Assembly (NCBI GenBank): GCA_006503535.1
Contig: QYRS01000001.1
Location: 2,790,001-2,854,000, forward strand
DNA: 64,000 nt
Direction: 5' to 3'
Origin: Arthrinium phaeospermum
Lineage: Eukaryota; Ascomycota; Sordariomycetes; Amphisphaeriales; Apiosporaceae
Positions within the stretch are counted from its first letter, which is position 1. Every line of letters begins with the position of its first letter. A program made the translations under genes and the position numbers. Below the pieces are notes generated by a model. That model saw nothing but the letters and a program-made list of their open reading frames with translations. It was not told the origin of the DNA and made no database searches. This document shows positions 13,170-26,414 of the stretch, piece by piece.

Positions 13170-15366
13170 ATGGACGACGACGAGAGCGAAGACATCCGTG
13201 CGGTCGAACTTTCCACCATCGCCGCCATCTACCCGGACGAGCTGCGCGTCGATGACGAGGACCCCTACAGCTTTACCATCGAGGTGCCCGTGAGCCTGAG
13301 CAAACCCGTCGTGGTCAAGTTCCCGGCCGTCTCCTCCTCCGACAGGGCACCCCACCCAGAGGCGACCGACCACCCGGCAGCAGCAGCAGCAGTAGCAGCG
13401 CCGGTGGGAGCACCATCCGCCATCAGCGGCGCTACTATCGACTCGCAAGAGTTGTCAAACTTGCCCTCTCTGGCACTGCGCGTGACCCTGCCTGAGGGCT
13501 ATCCCGAAGCGAAGCCGCCGAGCCTCAGTATATCGACCTCGCCGCCATGGCTGTCGACCGACATCATCCGTAGACTGGAGGGCAATGCAGAGCGGCTGTG
13601 GGAAGAGATGGGCCACGATCAGGTCGTCTTCAACTGCATCGACGATGTACAGCAGGCTGCCGGTGATGTCTTTGGGCTGGTGGCCAAGAACAACCACTTG
13701 GAGGTTTCGCCAGAACACAAAATTGCCATTCTTGACTACGATAACATGGCCAAACGCAGAGCCTTTGAGAAGGAAACATTCGGCTGTGGTATATGTTTGG
13801 GTAAGTCTTGGACCTGTTGTAAGGTACGATACGGAACGCGGGCTAATTTGCGCCTAAACAGACCCCAAGAAAGGCGCCGTTTGTCACAAGATGCTAGACT
13901 GCGGACATGTGTTTTGCATACAGTGTCTACAAGACTTCTACAATAATGCCATTACCGAGGGCGATGTCGCATCGGTGCGCTGCTTAGAGCCCAAGTGCGC
14001 CGAGGAGCGGGAAGCCAAAGCGAGGGATGCCGCGGGCGGGAAGAGACGGAAGCCAAAGACGTTTGTAAGCCCAAGCGAGCTGCTCCAAATCCCCCTTGAC
14101 CAGGACATGGTCAAACGCTACGTTACGCTCAAGCACAAGACTGAGCTGGAGTCGGATAAAAACACGGTCTACTGTCCCCGATCGTGGTGTCAGGGGGCCG
14201 CGCGATCGAAGAAACACAAGAAGCCGCAAGGCTTCGACCTTGCTGCGGATTCGGACTACGAATCGGACGACGAGAACGATGCGGACAAATCTCAAGCTGC
14301 CTACCGTCAGGATCTGCTTGCCATATGCGAGGACTGCAGTTTCGCCTTCTGCTCGCGCTGCGGCCAGTCGTGGCATGGAGAGTTCAAGTACTGCATACCC
14401 AAGGAGCGCAAGGGGGAGATCACGGCGGAGGAGAAGGCGTCTCTGGACTACCTCAAGATGCACACCACTCCGTGTCCCACTTGTGCCTCGCCCTGCCAGA
14501 AGACTCACGGCTGCAACCACATGCGCTGCTTCCGCTGCCAAACCCATTTCTGCTATCTGTGTTCCGCGTGGCTCGACCCGTCCAATCCCTACCGCCATTT
14601 CAATATGCAGCCCGGGGGAGTAATCAACGGTTGCTACATGCGGCTCTGGGAGCTGGAGGGCGGAGATGGTGCGGATGTGGGGATCGCGTACGGCGGCGGG
14701 GACGCATTGCGCAACGCGAATGTCCCACCGGGTCAGTACGGACAGCATCTGGAGATCGTAGTGCAAGACCAGGATGACTCGGATGACGAATCCGAACCTG
14801 ATGTGGATGATGCACCACCACCGCAGGCAGCGCCCGCAGCAGCAGCAGCAGCAGCAGCAGATGAGCAGCAACCAGCAGCACCACATGCCGCCCCGCAGGG
14901 AGCGGCTCCTAGAAATGCCGAACCGGCGGAGCAGCAACGAGTTGCTCGCGAGGGCCCGTTAGTGCTTCGCATCGAGGGTAACGCGCCTGCGGCTCGAGGT
15001 GGTCGTGGTGGAGGAAATCGCCAGCCTGCAGGAGCACCTGCAGGTGGTGGTCGCGGCGCCGGTCAGGCGGTGAATGAAGGTCGACAGGGTCCTAGAGGTC
15101 GAGGCCACAGGGGCGGCGGGCATGCGGCCCCGGGGATCAACCGGCAGAATAACAGACAGCGAGGACAGGGCCAGAACCATCCGGTCAATAGGAATGCTCG
15201 GAATGGCCATAATGTGGAGAACGGACAGCCGCCGCCTCCTGCAGCGGGAGTAGACGGCGGAGGGCAACTGAATCAAGTCGATGAGGCATGGGTGCGGCAC
15301 TTCGTTCAGCTGGCTCTCAATGACGAGGAGCACCTCGTCGACTGGGACAGCGGCGACGAAGACTAG
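13170..15366 (+). CDS. RWD-RBR E3 ubiquitin ligase (Itt1/RNF14-like)
   Basis: Two exons, 13170-13800 and 13862-15366, with a 61-nt intron (GTAAGT..ACAG), encode 711 residues. Residues 1 to about 190 form an RWD domain (ELSTIAAIYPDEL, SLALRVTLPEGYP). RING1 starts at Cys206/Cys209 and continues through the Cys224/His226/Cys229/Cys232 cluster. An IBR follows (CEDCSFAFCSRCGQSWHG), and RING2 begins at Cys415 with HGCNHM, where Cys428 matches the thioester-forming catalytic cysteine of RBR ligases. An acidic insert lies between RING1 and IBR. The last 220 residues are low-complexity: a poly-Ala/Gln run, an RGG/Gly-rich stretch, and an acidic end. RWD followed by RBR is the arrangement of yeast Itt1 and human RNF14, which act in translation-linked ubiquitination; the function here is inferred. 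Yeast Itt1 is shorter and lacks the RGG tail. Confidence 0.93.
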
Positions 15367-18300
15367 CACAGCAGAGTCGGATGCCTGGGATCGTCAGGAA
15401 CCCGACACATTCAGCTGTCAAATCGTGAGCGAACTGCTGGGGTAAAGATAAATCCAAAAGCGGTAACCAAGATGTTATCTACTTATCTAGTGAACCCCGT
15501 CGCCCGTGACAGGAAGCCCGTGACAACCTGAACCGTTTGCGTTTTGGCCACTTTGTTCAATGCGAAAACGTCAAAAAGGTACGAAACTCCACGAGGGGTA
15601 ACGACCAAACTGGAGAAATGTTTGGGTCGCGACGCCGCTAATGTTGCATCCCACCGCCTCTGGTTCGCTGCTAAGAGCTGTCAAGTAACATTAGCACGGT
15701 AAAAGTGGCTCCTCCAGCGGTAGCGGATGATTCTTAAGGGCCGTTTTTGTGTTTTTTCCCTCTCCCTACTCCCTTCCTCTCCTGGGTATGAACAGAAAAT
15801 CCCGGGTAATCACACCACGGGGGCCAGGCAGATCTGGCTGATACGTTGAGGTAACATCGATGGCGAAATCTCGAGTGCAACAGCGTTTGATGATGGAATG
15901 CACTGTGACAGTAACAGATTCGGCCGTTTCAACTGTGACGAGATGCATTCCGTGGTAGGTAGGTGATTTCCCAGCGGGCTCTTACGTTGTTTCTCGCTGC
16001 CGAGCTTGCCTCGCTGTCAGATTTGTTCCAGAAGGTTTCATGTTGTTTTTGTCGTGTTCTGTTGGTTCCAAAGAAGAGTCACGAACGGTTCAGGAGCATA
16101 TGTCAGACAGGCATGTACGGATAGCGTTTTGAGTCAGAGCTGAAGCCAGCATCGCAGTGCCCCGAGTCAACGAGTATAGAGAGAACTTGCGACATTCTGT
16201 CATCCATCATGGTTCGACCGACCGGCTGCACTCACATAGCCATGATTGGCTGACTTGTGCAGAGCGATATGCCGGTCCGACCTTGGTGCGAGCTTGTGAC
16301 TTGTAACGCCTGCACCGGGGATGTAGTGGTACATGGCGTCCGCGGCGGGTGAGCTGCAGCCAAGGACGTTACTTGGCGTTCACGGGATTCTTTGCCACAG
16401 CAAGGCTGGACAATGGGACGCATTTAATTGCTGTTTAGGGCAAGAAGCTCTCTCCGCTGCGTCGATATTTGCTCTCTTCCCGGCCGCTTCTGTCGGTTCA
16501 GGCGGTTCAGACATGCAACTATGATCGAGCGTGCAGCTCCTGCCGAACAATCCCTGCCATGGGAAGCACATATGCCTACACTGTAGGGAGGACCTGACAC
16601 TTTACCACCAAGCGATGCGATGGGGTTTAACGGTAATGAGGTCACAGTTGGCAACGGGATGTGTGCATGCGATCGACGACTCTACACGTGGGGTGGATAT
16701 TTTGGTGTGTAGCCGTCACATCATACGAGCTCTGCACGATGATTGATGACTGGCCCGCGTGCTGCCTACCGAAAGAGGAGGTGGTTGACTTACCTGCAGC
16801 CTGCAGGGCCTCTAGATGCTCCCAGGCCGTTTTTGCGTCCATGTAAAGGGTGGGTAAGAGTGATGAGACGTGCTGCTGGGCCGGCTCTCATACATATGCC
16901 AGAGCCACACGACGTACACGGAGTGGTTGTACCGTACTTGCAATTCCATGGTGCTGTCCAAAAAGAGAGATCGGCGGTAGCCGTACCTTGCTCCTACTGG
17001 TTAGCGACTTGTACAGTGTTGGGTCGGTGGTGGTGGAGATTGGCCATGGTTAAAATCCTTTGTGTACATACAAGTCGGCTCTTCCACTTACTTGCAGGCT
17101 AATACACGGATCCAGATGCTGCAGTGCGCATAGCAAGGCCGGATTATAGCCTCTCAGGCCTCCCCGAGTCGTGACTGTCTATCATCTCGGTAAGCAGTGG
17201 CCCGCACAACGAGAGGTCAAAAGGGGGGGATAGCCGAGACGATACTGCATTACCTTGTCCATAATTGATGCTCGACGCCGGGACAGGAAGTCGTTTCGCG
17301 GTGCTGCCCGCCTGTCAGCTGTTAATCATCAACAAGGAGGACGAGGCCCGGGAGTATGTATGCAGCTGCAGAGGGAAAACCGGACAAACCGCGGATATGA
17401 GGCACCCGGCGGCGTGGCATTGCTGTCAACTGCGGGGGGATGGCACCGGTAGTGGTAATGGCAGCTACCGAAAGAAACTATTGAATGGTTCAAACAAGGC
17501 ATAACCATCAAATATTGATCACGGAATGCCCCAACTTGGAATATATGCGCGAGTCATTTTGTGGCTTGCGTTGGCTCTTTGATATGTGCATGACGAAGCG
17601 CTGTGGGCTTAATAGAGAAAACCATCATGCGCCGGGCGCCAATGCGAAAATATTGGCCGTGCAGATGGAGAAGATACGGGAAACTATGGGCTTTTGGAAA
17701 ATCCGAAGACTCGGGTGGATCAGTCGGTCCAGGTTGCGTTGCCTGGCCTTCTTTTGTCGGCATCACAATTCACCAGATTGCGGCCGGATGAATTTTTTAG
17801 ATGAGGTCAATGGGAAAATGAGGCAGTGCAAGGGCGGTCAGTGTATTGTCCCAAATCCCATGTCTGGCCCGGGAGGAATTATGCTTGTCGATTGAGAGAT
17901 GCCGGCCTTTCTTTGGTTCACTAGGGACGATGTGGTTGAGATTGATTTGGGTGGGCTGGGTGCTTGGGTATTGCAGCACTGGTAAATTGGGATGCCCAGG
18001 GACCGAATCCAGCACTAAACCCAGGACCAAACCCAGGACGCGGGACGGGATCCTGGAAAGCATCTCCTAAATCACCAAAAAACCAAATTGGAGATCTCTG
18101 GGGAAGGCGCAATTACACTACCTCGATTCAAAGTATATTGAGATGTGGCTGTGACTAAGGCGACCAATTTACTGTACCATTGCACACACAACTACAAACA
18201 AAAATAGAAGACGGACGGGATGGCACAGCGCCATCTATCTTGTTTGTTTCTTGAAAGATATAAACCTACCAGATTGTGCTGCTGCTCATGTATAACTGGG

Positions 18301-21300
18301 CTAGCGGATGTTACGGCATCACTCGCAGAGGGAGGAACCGGCTGGTAGGCTGGGTTGGCAGTGTAGTAGCAGCGTCTCCAAATACCACGACGATCTGCGG
18401 CTGGCGCTGACTGAGCCTATAGAGATCCAGCGCCTTTCCCATATATCGAGCATACGCATGTGTAAGCGACCTGTGTACGCATAGGTTGCCCAAACGATCA
18501 ATTGCATGCACATCCCCACTACGTCATAGGCTGGCCGTTGTAATCTGTCGAAAGGACGTTGAAAAAGAAAGAAGGAAACAACCGGAGGACTCATCTACTA
18601 GCGACGGATCGGCTTGTCGTGTTCGGAGATTTGGATGTCTAAGTAGCTGAGTACGTCTGCCGGAGGTCAGTACATACTGTAGTAAAGGCCATCATGACGA
18701 CGGTTCTCCCGCTGCCCGCCTGTCACTAACCACAGACACGGGCAGACTAATAATCCAAGACTAATGAAGATACACAAGTCATCATAAGCGTATATGTACA
18801 TCGGCACTAAGAACATTTTAGACAGTTATGTACTGTGCCGACCCATAGAACGACTTAATCCTGTCTTGGGTTTGCTCTCCGATAGGCTAAGGCCAGCAAG
18901 GGTAGGGATATGGGTAAGGGGGCAGGCGTGAGGGTACCAGGTACCACCTTCGTCGAGTGTGACCTCAGATCGATCATGGTTGATGTGATGGGGAAACCAA
19001 GTGGTGCGATATTGATGATGATGGTATATTGCAACGTGCGCAGTGTCCAACTGCTTATTCCTACACACACACACACTCACACACACGCATGTCTGGTATG
19101 TACGGCGAGCCAGACCTCCAAGTAGGCAATTGCAATTGAGACATGCAGAACCTATCAAAATGCGGGAGCAGCCTTAATACGGACGACCTTTTTTAGCGAG
19201 CTGCTAGCAGTGTCATAGTCGCGAACTACTGTACAGATTCTGCAAGTGTGGCCTGTTCTTACCAACATCGACCAAGTTGAGGTACTTTTTCCAATTCCTG
19301 CCGGCGTCATCCTCTCTCTACCTACCTACCTACCTACTTTAGCCAACGACCCAGGATGCATTGGATCAATAAATCAATTTTGAATGTATGTATGTATGTA
19401 CGGCCGAACCAACCAACAACCAACTCCAGCACAGCACCTACTTACTGTACGGCCGCAGAAGCAACTGCCCCGTTGGGCTAACGGCCACACATGCATGCAG
19501 CCACTCGCCGTAAAGGTGGGTGGACCGCTCTTTCCTTCTGCTTTTGCATGTCGGTAGTCGGTTCTGTCCAATGGGCGTCGGGGGCCCAGCTTCCAGAGAA
19601 AGAATCGTGTCGACAACAGACATCAATCAATCAATGTAGGTAGCTGAGCATCTCTTTAGTGACTCGCGCACACATTTGACCTTTCATTTTTCTTTCCCCT
19701 TTAACCTGAGAGAGATGCTGCAACCATGTACAAATGGTATGTACGGTTGGATTGATGCAATCTCGTCACAACGGGAACCCGGCTCGGTTCGAGTCTTACC
19801 GGCCGTCGCATCTGCTGCTGTACATCCATCGTCAAATCGTGTGGTCGATTCCATCCCGCTTTCCTATCAACTTTTTCGTAGTTGATCATGCGTGCATCTT
19901 CGTGACCCTGGTTATTAAACTGCTATACCTGAAGTGCGATATGGGTTGAAACCTCAACGGCCCCCTCAATATCCTCTTCCTTCAACCCCTAGCCCCTATG
20001 TAATACATACGTCCAGAGACAGGACTTCCTGGCTTAAGGATCGCCCAGGTCAATTGCTGGGATTCGATGTTTGGACCAGCCAGCAAGGCGAAGTTCACAC
20101 GCCGGCCCCGCATCCATAACAGAGACCCCTTGTTCTTGTGCACCCACCCTTGTCTAACACTGAACATCCCCCCTAAGCCTAAATGGGGCCCCTCGCTTGG
20201 AATATGCCGCCGCACAGTATCTGGTTTGGACCGCCCGTAGGTCACGATGGGATGCTGTCAGACCTGTCAAGTCAGCATCTGCTACTGAATATCTCCTAGG
20301 TCGCATTCTTCATGTTGATCAGGTCGCTCCGGGCCAGCAACCGTTTGTTTCTGTTGCGACACTGGCATTTCCCTTCATCCACCCGGAAGGGATCATCGGA
20401 ATTTTACATTACGGGATTAATACCAACTGCCTGGCCAGGCTGCACAGCGCTGCGACACCCAGTTTTTGTTTCGATTTCCTTTCGACGGCATTGGCTAACG
20501 ATTCATTTGCCCAGAAACAACAACTTGATATTGCCCACGTGCAATTTGACTCTTCACTTCTTTACTACGCGACTGCAGCTCCTTCCAAAGGCAAAGGCTG
20601 GAATTTACTGACTCGACTAATTGGTCAAGTCATCCATGCCCTGAATATTCTCAGGCTGACCTTGCCTGCGCGGCCTGGATACAGCTTTGCAGCTCATGTA
20701 ATTTTCAGCTTCCAAGGTTGTTTCCTTTCCCGCAGGTTCATCTCTATTGTTTGTTGGTGCAGTAGCAGCATGAAATCCGGGAAACCCCCCGAAAAACAAG
20801 GTAAACATTCGATACTACCAGGCAGGTTCCATCCCGAGTGGTTTATACTACCAGGGACATATAGAGAAGATATCGTGTGCCGGCTGCAAAAGAAGGCAAG
20901 ATTCGATGCCATCCATACTTTGCGGCTGCCGATGAACAACCGGTATTCCCTCAGTGTCGGCCGAGAAAAGGCGACTCTAAAACCTTAGCTGCTGGGTTCG
21001 CTGCTGCAGGGACCCTGAACAGCTTCGCGCTACTGAGAAGTTAGTCGGGACGGCAGCTGGTGTCGGATAGCGCAAGAGCTGTGCTGTGGTGGCGGCTTCT
21101 GGTAATGTTGTTGTTATTATGGAGACCGGCCTGAGCAGTGCACCACTTTCTCTCTTTGGACGTCGGCAAGGACAACGATTGCTTGATCAAGCTGACTGCT
21201 TCGAGCGGGACTGGGGATCTTCCGCCAAATGGAGTCTGCCGGTCGGGCATATTATCTGAATACGGCCTAGTCAATTTGATCCTATGCAGGCTCTACCATG

Positions 21301-24300
21301 GCGGCCATGATGAGCAGAAGCAAGTAGGCAAGCAAGCAGCAGCAAGCGCTCCGGAGAAAAAAAAGCGGACGAGGCCATGGATTTTGCCCATCCCAATCGG
21401 CCCAGGGTTAGCTCGGCAGGGAGGAGCGAGCGCGCAAGGCAAGGCAAGGCGCTACTTACATGCTGCTTGGCCGCCATGTGTGTGAGAAGATACGAAAGAC
21501 GCAGATGCGTCGTCAGGCCAGACGAACAACGATCGGCATAGACCTACATACAACATGCTTGAAGCTGCACTTGCTAGATTATCACCCAGCCTTGGAAACA
21601 AAAACCAAAATCTTCTAGTTCTAGGTGTGTTTCCTGTTTGAAGCTTGTCCCCTCGTTTCGTAAGCGAAGGATGCCCGGCCCTGGTTGTCTGTTGTCCAAT
21701 TCCGACACCCCCGAGCCCCGGCACTTTTGCCCTGACGCTAGAGCGATATATGTCGCATTACCGCCGACAAGGGTTCTTTCTATATGACAGCCATAGACGG
21801 GCTTTTGATATGTTCATTAGACAACGCAGGGCTTCTTGAGCCTCACTTTCTGGTGATAGCTGCTGTTCTATAGGCTCACTGACTGCTCATAAGAGCAGGA
21901 AGCAGACATAAATCCGCTCCTCCGAGCCTGCGTCCCAGGGTCGACGTGCGCATTGCCGCGAGGTGTTCAATACTTCCCCGTGGTCACGCTTCTTGTGCCC
22001 ACATGCAGCAAGCAGCAAGCAAGCCGCCTTATGCCATATCAGATATCCAGGTCACACACACACTCAATTTGAACAGTCGCAGCACAGTACAATCGCATTC
22101 TCGGAGAGGGACCACTTTTGGAGGCAGTGACAGGGTCTGTGTGGCCTGGTCTGTGTTATATCAACCTGCAACTATACCCATTAAGCCGGGTCTGTTATAG
22201 CCATGGAAAACCTCGAGTAATCTCGGCCTGCACTCAATCACATGCATGAAGTTGTCGACAGGTCCTATCTGGCAATTTCAGGGATTGGGAAGCTGCAGCC
22301 GTTAAGCGACCTCCGAAGAATGATTCTCGATGCCGCCAACGTCGAACAACACCTCCTGAATGTGTAGGGCACAGCAGCCAGACAGCGTCGACTCTTGGTC
22401 GGATTGGTGGCATTCGCAGTCGGAGAAAAAAGTTCTTCGATGCTTCGAGATCACCCCACTAAACTGTTACTCGCGTTTCGACCAGATCCCAACGCGCTTG
22501 TTCTGGAACAATGATGTCGTATTTCCACGACAAGGTGGGTTGAGTCTTCCAAAAACTGACATCAGTCCCTGGCCCAATGCGGGTTAGCTCAGTTCGATCA
22601 ACTCAAGGAACAAATAGGGTGCCGCCTGCTTTCTCGACGGACTGGGAGGATCCAGGATCCAGGGGCCTTGGGGCCTTCTTTCGACTGCCGTTAGAGCCCA
22701 CCAAGCCAGCAGCCAGCAGGATGTAACGGTGCTCGTGGAAGATCTCTCAAGACAGAAGAAAATGTCCGGTGTTTCCCCTGACAGGCCCCATCGCAACAGG
22801 CCTAATGTGGAGTGCAGCGTAACAGTCTCGACGGCCGTGACGCACCCGGAAGCAAGATGGCATTGTACTTTGCATGTGCCTTTCCGTGATGCATCCTCGA
22901 CTTAGTCGACTAGTATCCACGAACGTTGTGTTGGGCGTGAGTCGCCTCCTTAACAACAAGCTCTATAGACCCCCTCTTTGACTCGCCAGCGTAACGGCCG
23001 CGGACACGATGCCGTGAGGCGAGTCCCACTTAGGAGATGAAAGTCAATGGAGGTGGCAGTGGGAGAATGCAAGCTTGGAGCCGCCACCGCCGGCATCTAT
23101 CTAGCCTGGTGCCTGGTGTGGCCGTCTGCTAGAGGCTGCGAACGAGGCTGCAGAGCATCTGTATTGTATTGCATCATCGCAAACCCCTACCTCGGTAGCG
23201 GCGGCGGTTGAGGAATCTAATCCAATGCGGCACCCTAGTTGGCAGTAGACGCGTTCGTGCCGCTGAAAGACTAGGGGATGCGGCTAAAGTTGTCGTGACT
23301 GGGTGATGGGAAACGGTCTTCAGTCGGCTGCTCTCTCGTCTGTGCGATATCTGTTTCCCCATGAGGTACACATTTTAGGTGCCAATGCGGGAATGCTTAC
23401 ATACTGTACGTAAGTATTGCTCGGATAGGCGTGTAGTACTTAGTAGTAGCAGTAGGCCCTGGCCCATGCTAACCCAGCAAGTTGTGTAGGCTAAGGGACT
23501 CCCACGATGCGCTATATCGTAATGGCCCAATCATTCCAGGGGCTCCTGCTTTGCTTGGCTCACCGTTGCGGCTACTGCAAGTCTCCGGAAAACCCACAGC
23601 TGAGATCGTGGATGAGAGCCTCTCGTGGGTATCCTCACCCTGTTTGCATCGTCACTATAGTTGGAAGAACCCGGACCCCGACTGTTACGATAACCAAGTT
23701 ATCAGGCAAGTAAGCTAAAGGGGGCCCGCTGCGATTGGCGCGCGGCTTGTCTAGCCATGTACTTGACTAGTAGCAGTGGGCCGGCCACCTTGTCCATTTC
23801 CATTTCCGTGTCAGGCACGACAATTCACCTGTCGAATTGGGAATTGTTAGCCTCTAACTCGCCTTACTATAGTGACGATAAACTATAATATAGTGCCTTG
23901 ACCCGGGAGTCCCATGGCACCAGAAATCTCACGATGTCTATTCAGCGTGGGACAGCACACGATGGGCTACGCTGGTTCCGAACCAGAATGACGGCGGCGG
24001 CGGAGGAGGGAATTGGGGCACGTTTCTCGGAAGCTGTAGGTAACGGGTTTCATCATGAACCCCTCGAAGCCGGGTCTTTCGATGAACATACAATCAATTG
24101 TACATGCATGCACGTTCAACGGAACGATGATTGTGCGACCACCGCCCACAAGTTCTAGTCAGCCGTGCATCCCGTCGCATCAACGCCCGCATCTTACATG
24201 TCAGCAGCAGCAGCAGCAGCAGCAGCACCGACCAAAAATGAAGCTGCGAATAATCTCAGCTTTTTGCCTTCTAATATCGGCGTCGGCTGGATTTGACAAC

Positions 24301-26392
24301 TGTTGTCATGCTCGTGGACCTTTGCGAGTCGGTGTAGTATAACCCTTTAAATTACTATCGTCTTTCTGCCGTTGCCCGGTGCCCAAAGCGGATTCTACGG
24401 CCGACCGATATGCCTATCGAAAGTAATAATAGAAACTTTTGGATAGGAGCTGTGATTGCGCTTCTATGCTATATGCGAACATGACAGAAAAAAAGAGAGA
24501 GAATTTCCCGTTGTTACTATTCACGGGTAACGGACAGGGGGGGGGGGGGGGCCAAAGTACCTCGATCCTCCACCGCGGAACCACCCCCTGCGCTTTTCTC
24601 CAAGCGAGCTTCAACTGGGTCCCCGCCCACCCACCAAGGACACACCTGGTCCAGTAAGTACCCTATGCATCCTTGGCTCATTGTCCAGGGTAATCTCTTG
24701 AACTCATGAACCGATTCTTGCAGTCCAGGGGCCCCCTTGTCAGCACACCATCCCCTTCTGGTTCTTCATCGGCGTACGTGCCCAACGGTCTTCTAGAAAA
24801 TAGCGGGCCTGCTGGGTCCTGTCGAGGCCGTCGGACATTTTGCTAGCTAATCACAGTGCCTTGTTGGGGGCCAGGGCAAGCATTTGGGAAGTGGGAGCCG
24901 TAGAGGGGGTGGGCAGGACAAGGAAGCACAAGGAGCAGGAGGAGGAGGAGGCAGGTAGATGGCGAAGGGGAAGAAGGGGTGTGGCCTGCTGCTCATGCTT
25001 GCTTGCTTGCTGCTGCTGCAAGAGACAAGGCTTGCCTGTGAATGGCTCCAGGGCCCATCAGTCGATTTCTCCCCCGTGCCCCCATCTCGACCCATGTCAT
25101 CCATACCTGCCTACTCCGTCCGCCTACATACTCTGCTGCGCGAGAGACAGAGGGTGAGAGGGCGGGCGGCGGAGAGAAGAAGAGGGTTTTGCCGTTCGGT
25201 TCTGGCCTGCCTGCCACACACGCACCGCGCAATCCCCACTGCAGCAGCCAAGTACAGTACTTTGGCCGGCCCTCTAAAAAAGTCGGCATAGGCGCGAGAG
25301 GGAGGGTCCTCTGGTATCAGAAACTGGCTCGTGTACCCAGAAAGCATAATGCTAATATACTGCGGCGTGCTTTGGTCTCGTCTATCAACTTTGGGGTGCA
25401 CACAGCCTCGAATCGGGCGAGTGAGCCAGACTGTGTGTGATTTGTGAGAATGGCCTCTCATAACAGAGCTTCGTTATTGACCGACTTCTTTCCATTTCGG
25501 TACGTTTCATGGAGTGATGGAATTCCGATCATCGTTCGTGGTTTTCGAAACACTGTCACCAGCACTAGAGGCTCTCCTTGACACCTCCCTTGGCGTTTGA
25601 CCGCGCCTGAGTGCAACGGTTCCTCAGTGTACTTGTGTCCAGGAATATCAGCAATCCCAGTCCAAAGAGGGTCCTGGATTGTGGTCCCCTGGCCCAGATC
25701 ATCCATCGCCCTTCTCTTAAGATTTTCCCACCCACGGGCTGGCTAGCTGGATACACTGTACTGTACCGCAATACATGCTACACACACACACACACACGCA
25801 CGCACGCCTCTGCTGCCGTGCTCTGTGCTGCTGCTGCTGCCGGTGCTGCTCCTGCTCCTGGTGCTCCTCCAGGGCGGGCCTGTAGCTCTGACAGTGGGAT
25901 GTACTCGGACATCTGTGCCAGACCCAGGTTATCCATCATCTCCTCCCCTCCGCCTAGGCCTGATTAGGACCTATTCCAGACCCTGGCTCTTGTCAACCGT
26001 TAAACTGCCCGAAGAATAGTGTTTAGTGCCGCGACTTGCACGAAGCCACCCCCCTCCCACTAGCACCATCTACCGGAGCCATCCATCCCATACAAGTACA
26101 CTCTGCCCTGCAACCTCGCGTTCCTGAACTTCACTCTAATCCAGACCTCACATACAACCCAAGCCATAACCTGACGTTACGCGGTAGGACCAAAGACGGA
26201 AGCATTGCATTGGACTACTTTATCTCTCTTTCCTCCCATTGCATCACCCAGAACCAAAGACTTGCCGGTACCGAATCTACAAATAGATCAGCCGCCACCC
26301 ATATCTACCACCTTTGGCCGACTTCCTTTGGTTAGACACTCAAGACGTCTTCCTCTTCTTCTTCTCGGATCGGAACATCGCGATATGCTCCC
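15367..26392. other. 11-kb gene-free region upstream of vib-1
   Basis: No gene is supported here. The longest open frame (20,197-20,988) begins at a non-ATG codon, has no ATG in its first 190 codons and no family likeness. Short simple repeats are scattered through it: CA at 19,063-19,086, CTAC tetramers at 19,317-19,336, GTAT tetramers at 19,385-19,400, nine CAG at about 24,202-24,228, a run of 15 G at 24,537-24,551, and CA at 25,780-25,797. The last few hundred bases are probably the promoter and leader of the NDT80-type regulator. The rest may be extended regulatory sequence, untranslated RNA, or decayed sequence. Confidence 0.5.
24537..24551. repeat. Poly-G run (15 G)
   Basis: Fifteen consecutive G residues on the plus strand in intergenic sequence. 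Such runs can form quadruplexes and are also prone to sequencing-length error. Confidence 0.9.
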
Positions 26393-26414
26393 ATGTCCAC
26401 CACGACGACACTAA
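26385..26414 (+). promoter_or_regulatory. Small upstream ORF overlapping the vib-1 start
   Basis: An ATG 8 bp upstream of the first in-frame ATG of the regulator opens a 9-codon frame (MLPCPPRRH, then TAA) that overlaps the coding sequence out of frame. Ribosomes using it would bypass the ATG at 26,393 and could resume at the in-frame ATG at 26,423, which has a better context (A at -3, G at +4). Translation in vivo is inferred. Confidence 0.5.

Noticed and set aside
13984..14937. 317-codon frame antisense to the RBR ligase
   Set aside because: Antisense shadow with Cys/Leu runs opposite the Gln/Ala repeats; the sense strand is a clear RBR protein.
19775..19805. GGTTCGAGTC resembling a tRNA B box
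   Set aside because: Flanking bases do not pair as a T stem, and no A box lies at the right distance upstream.
20197..20988. 263-codon open frame in the 11-kb gap
   Set aside because: It begins at TTG, has no ATG for about 190 codons, no paired splice sites to an upstream exon and no family likeness.
22575..22610. GGTTAGCTCAGTTCGATC resembling tRNA D and T arms
   Set aside because: The two motifs are adjacent with no anticodon arm or acceptor stem pairing, so no cloverleaf can form.
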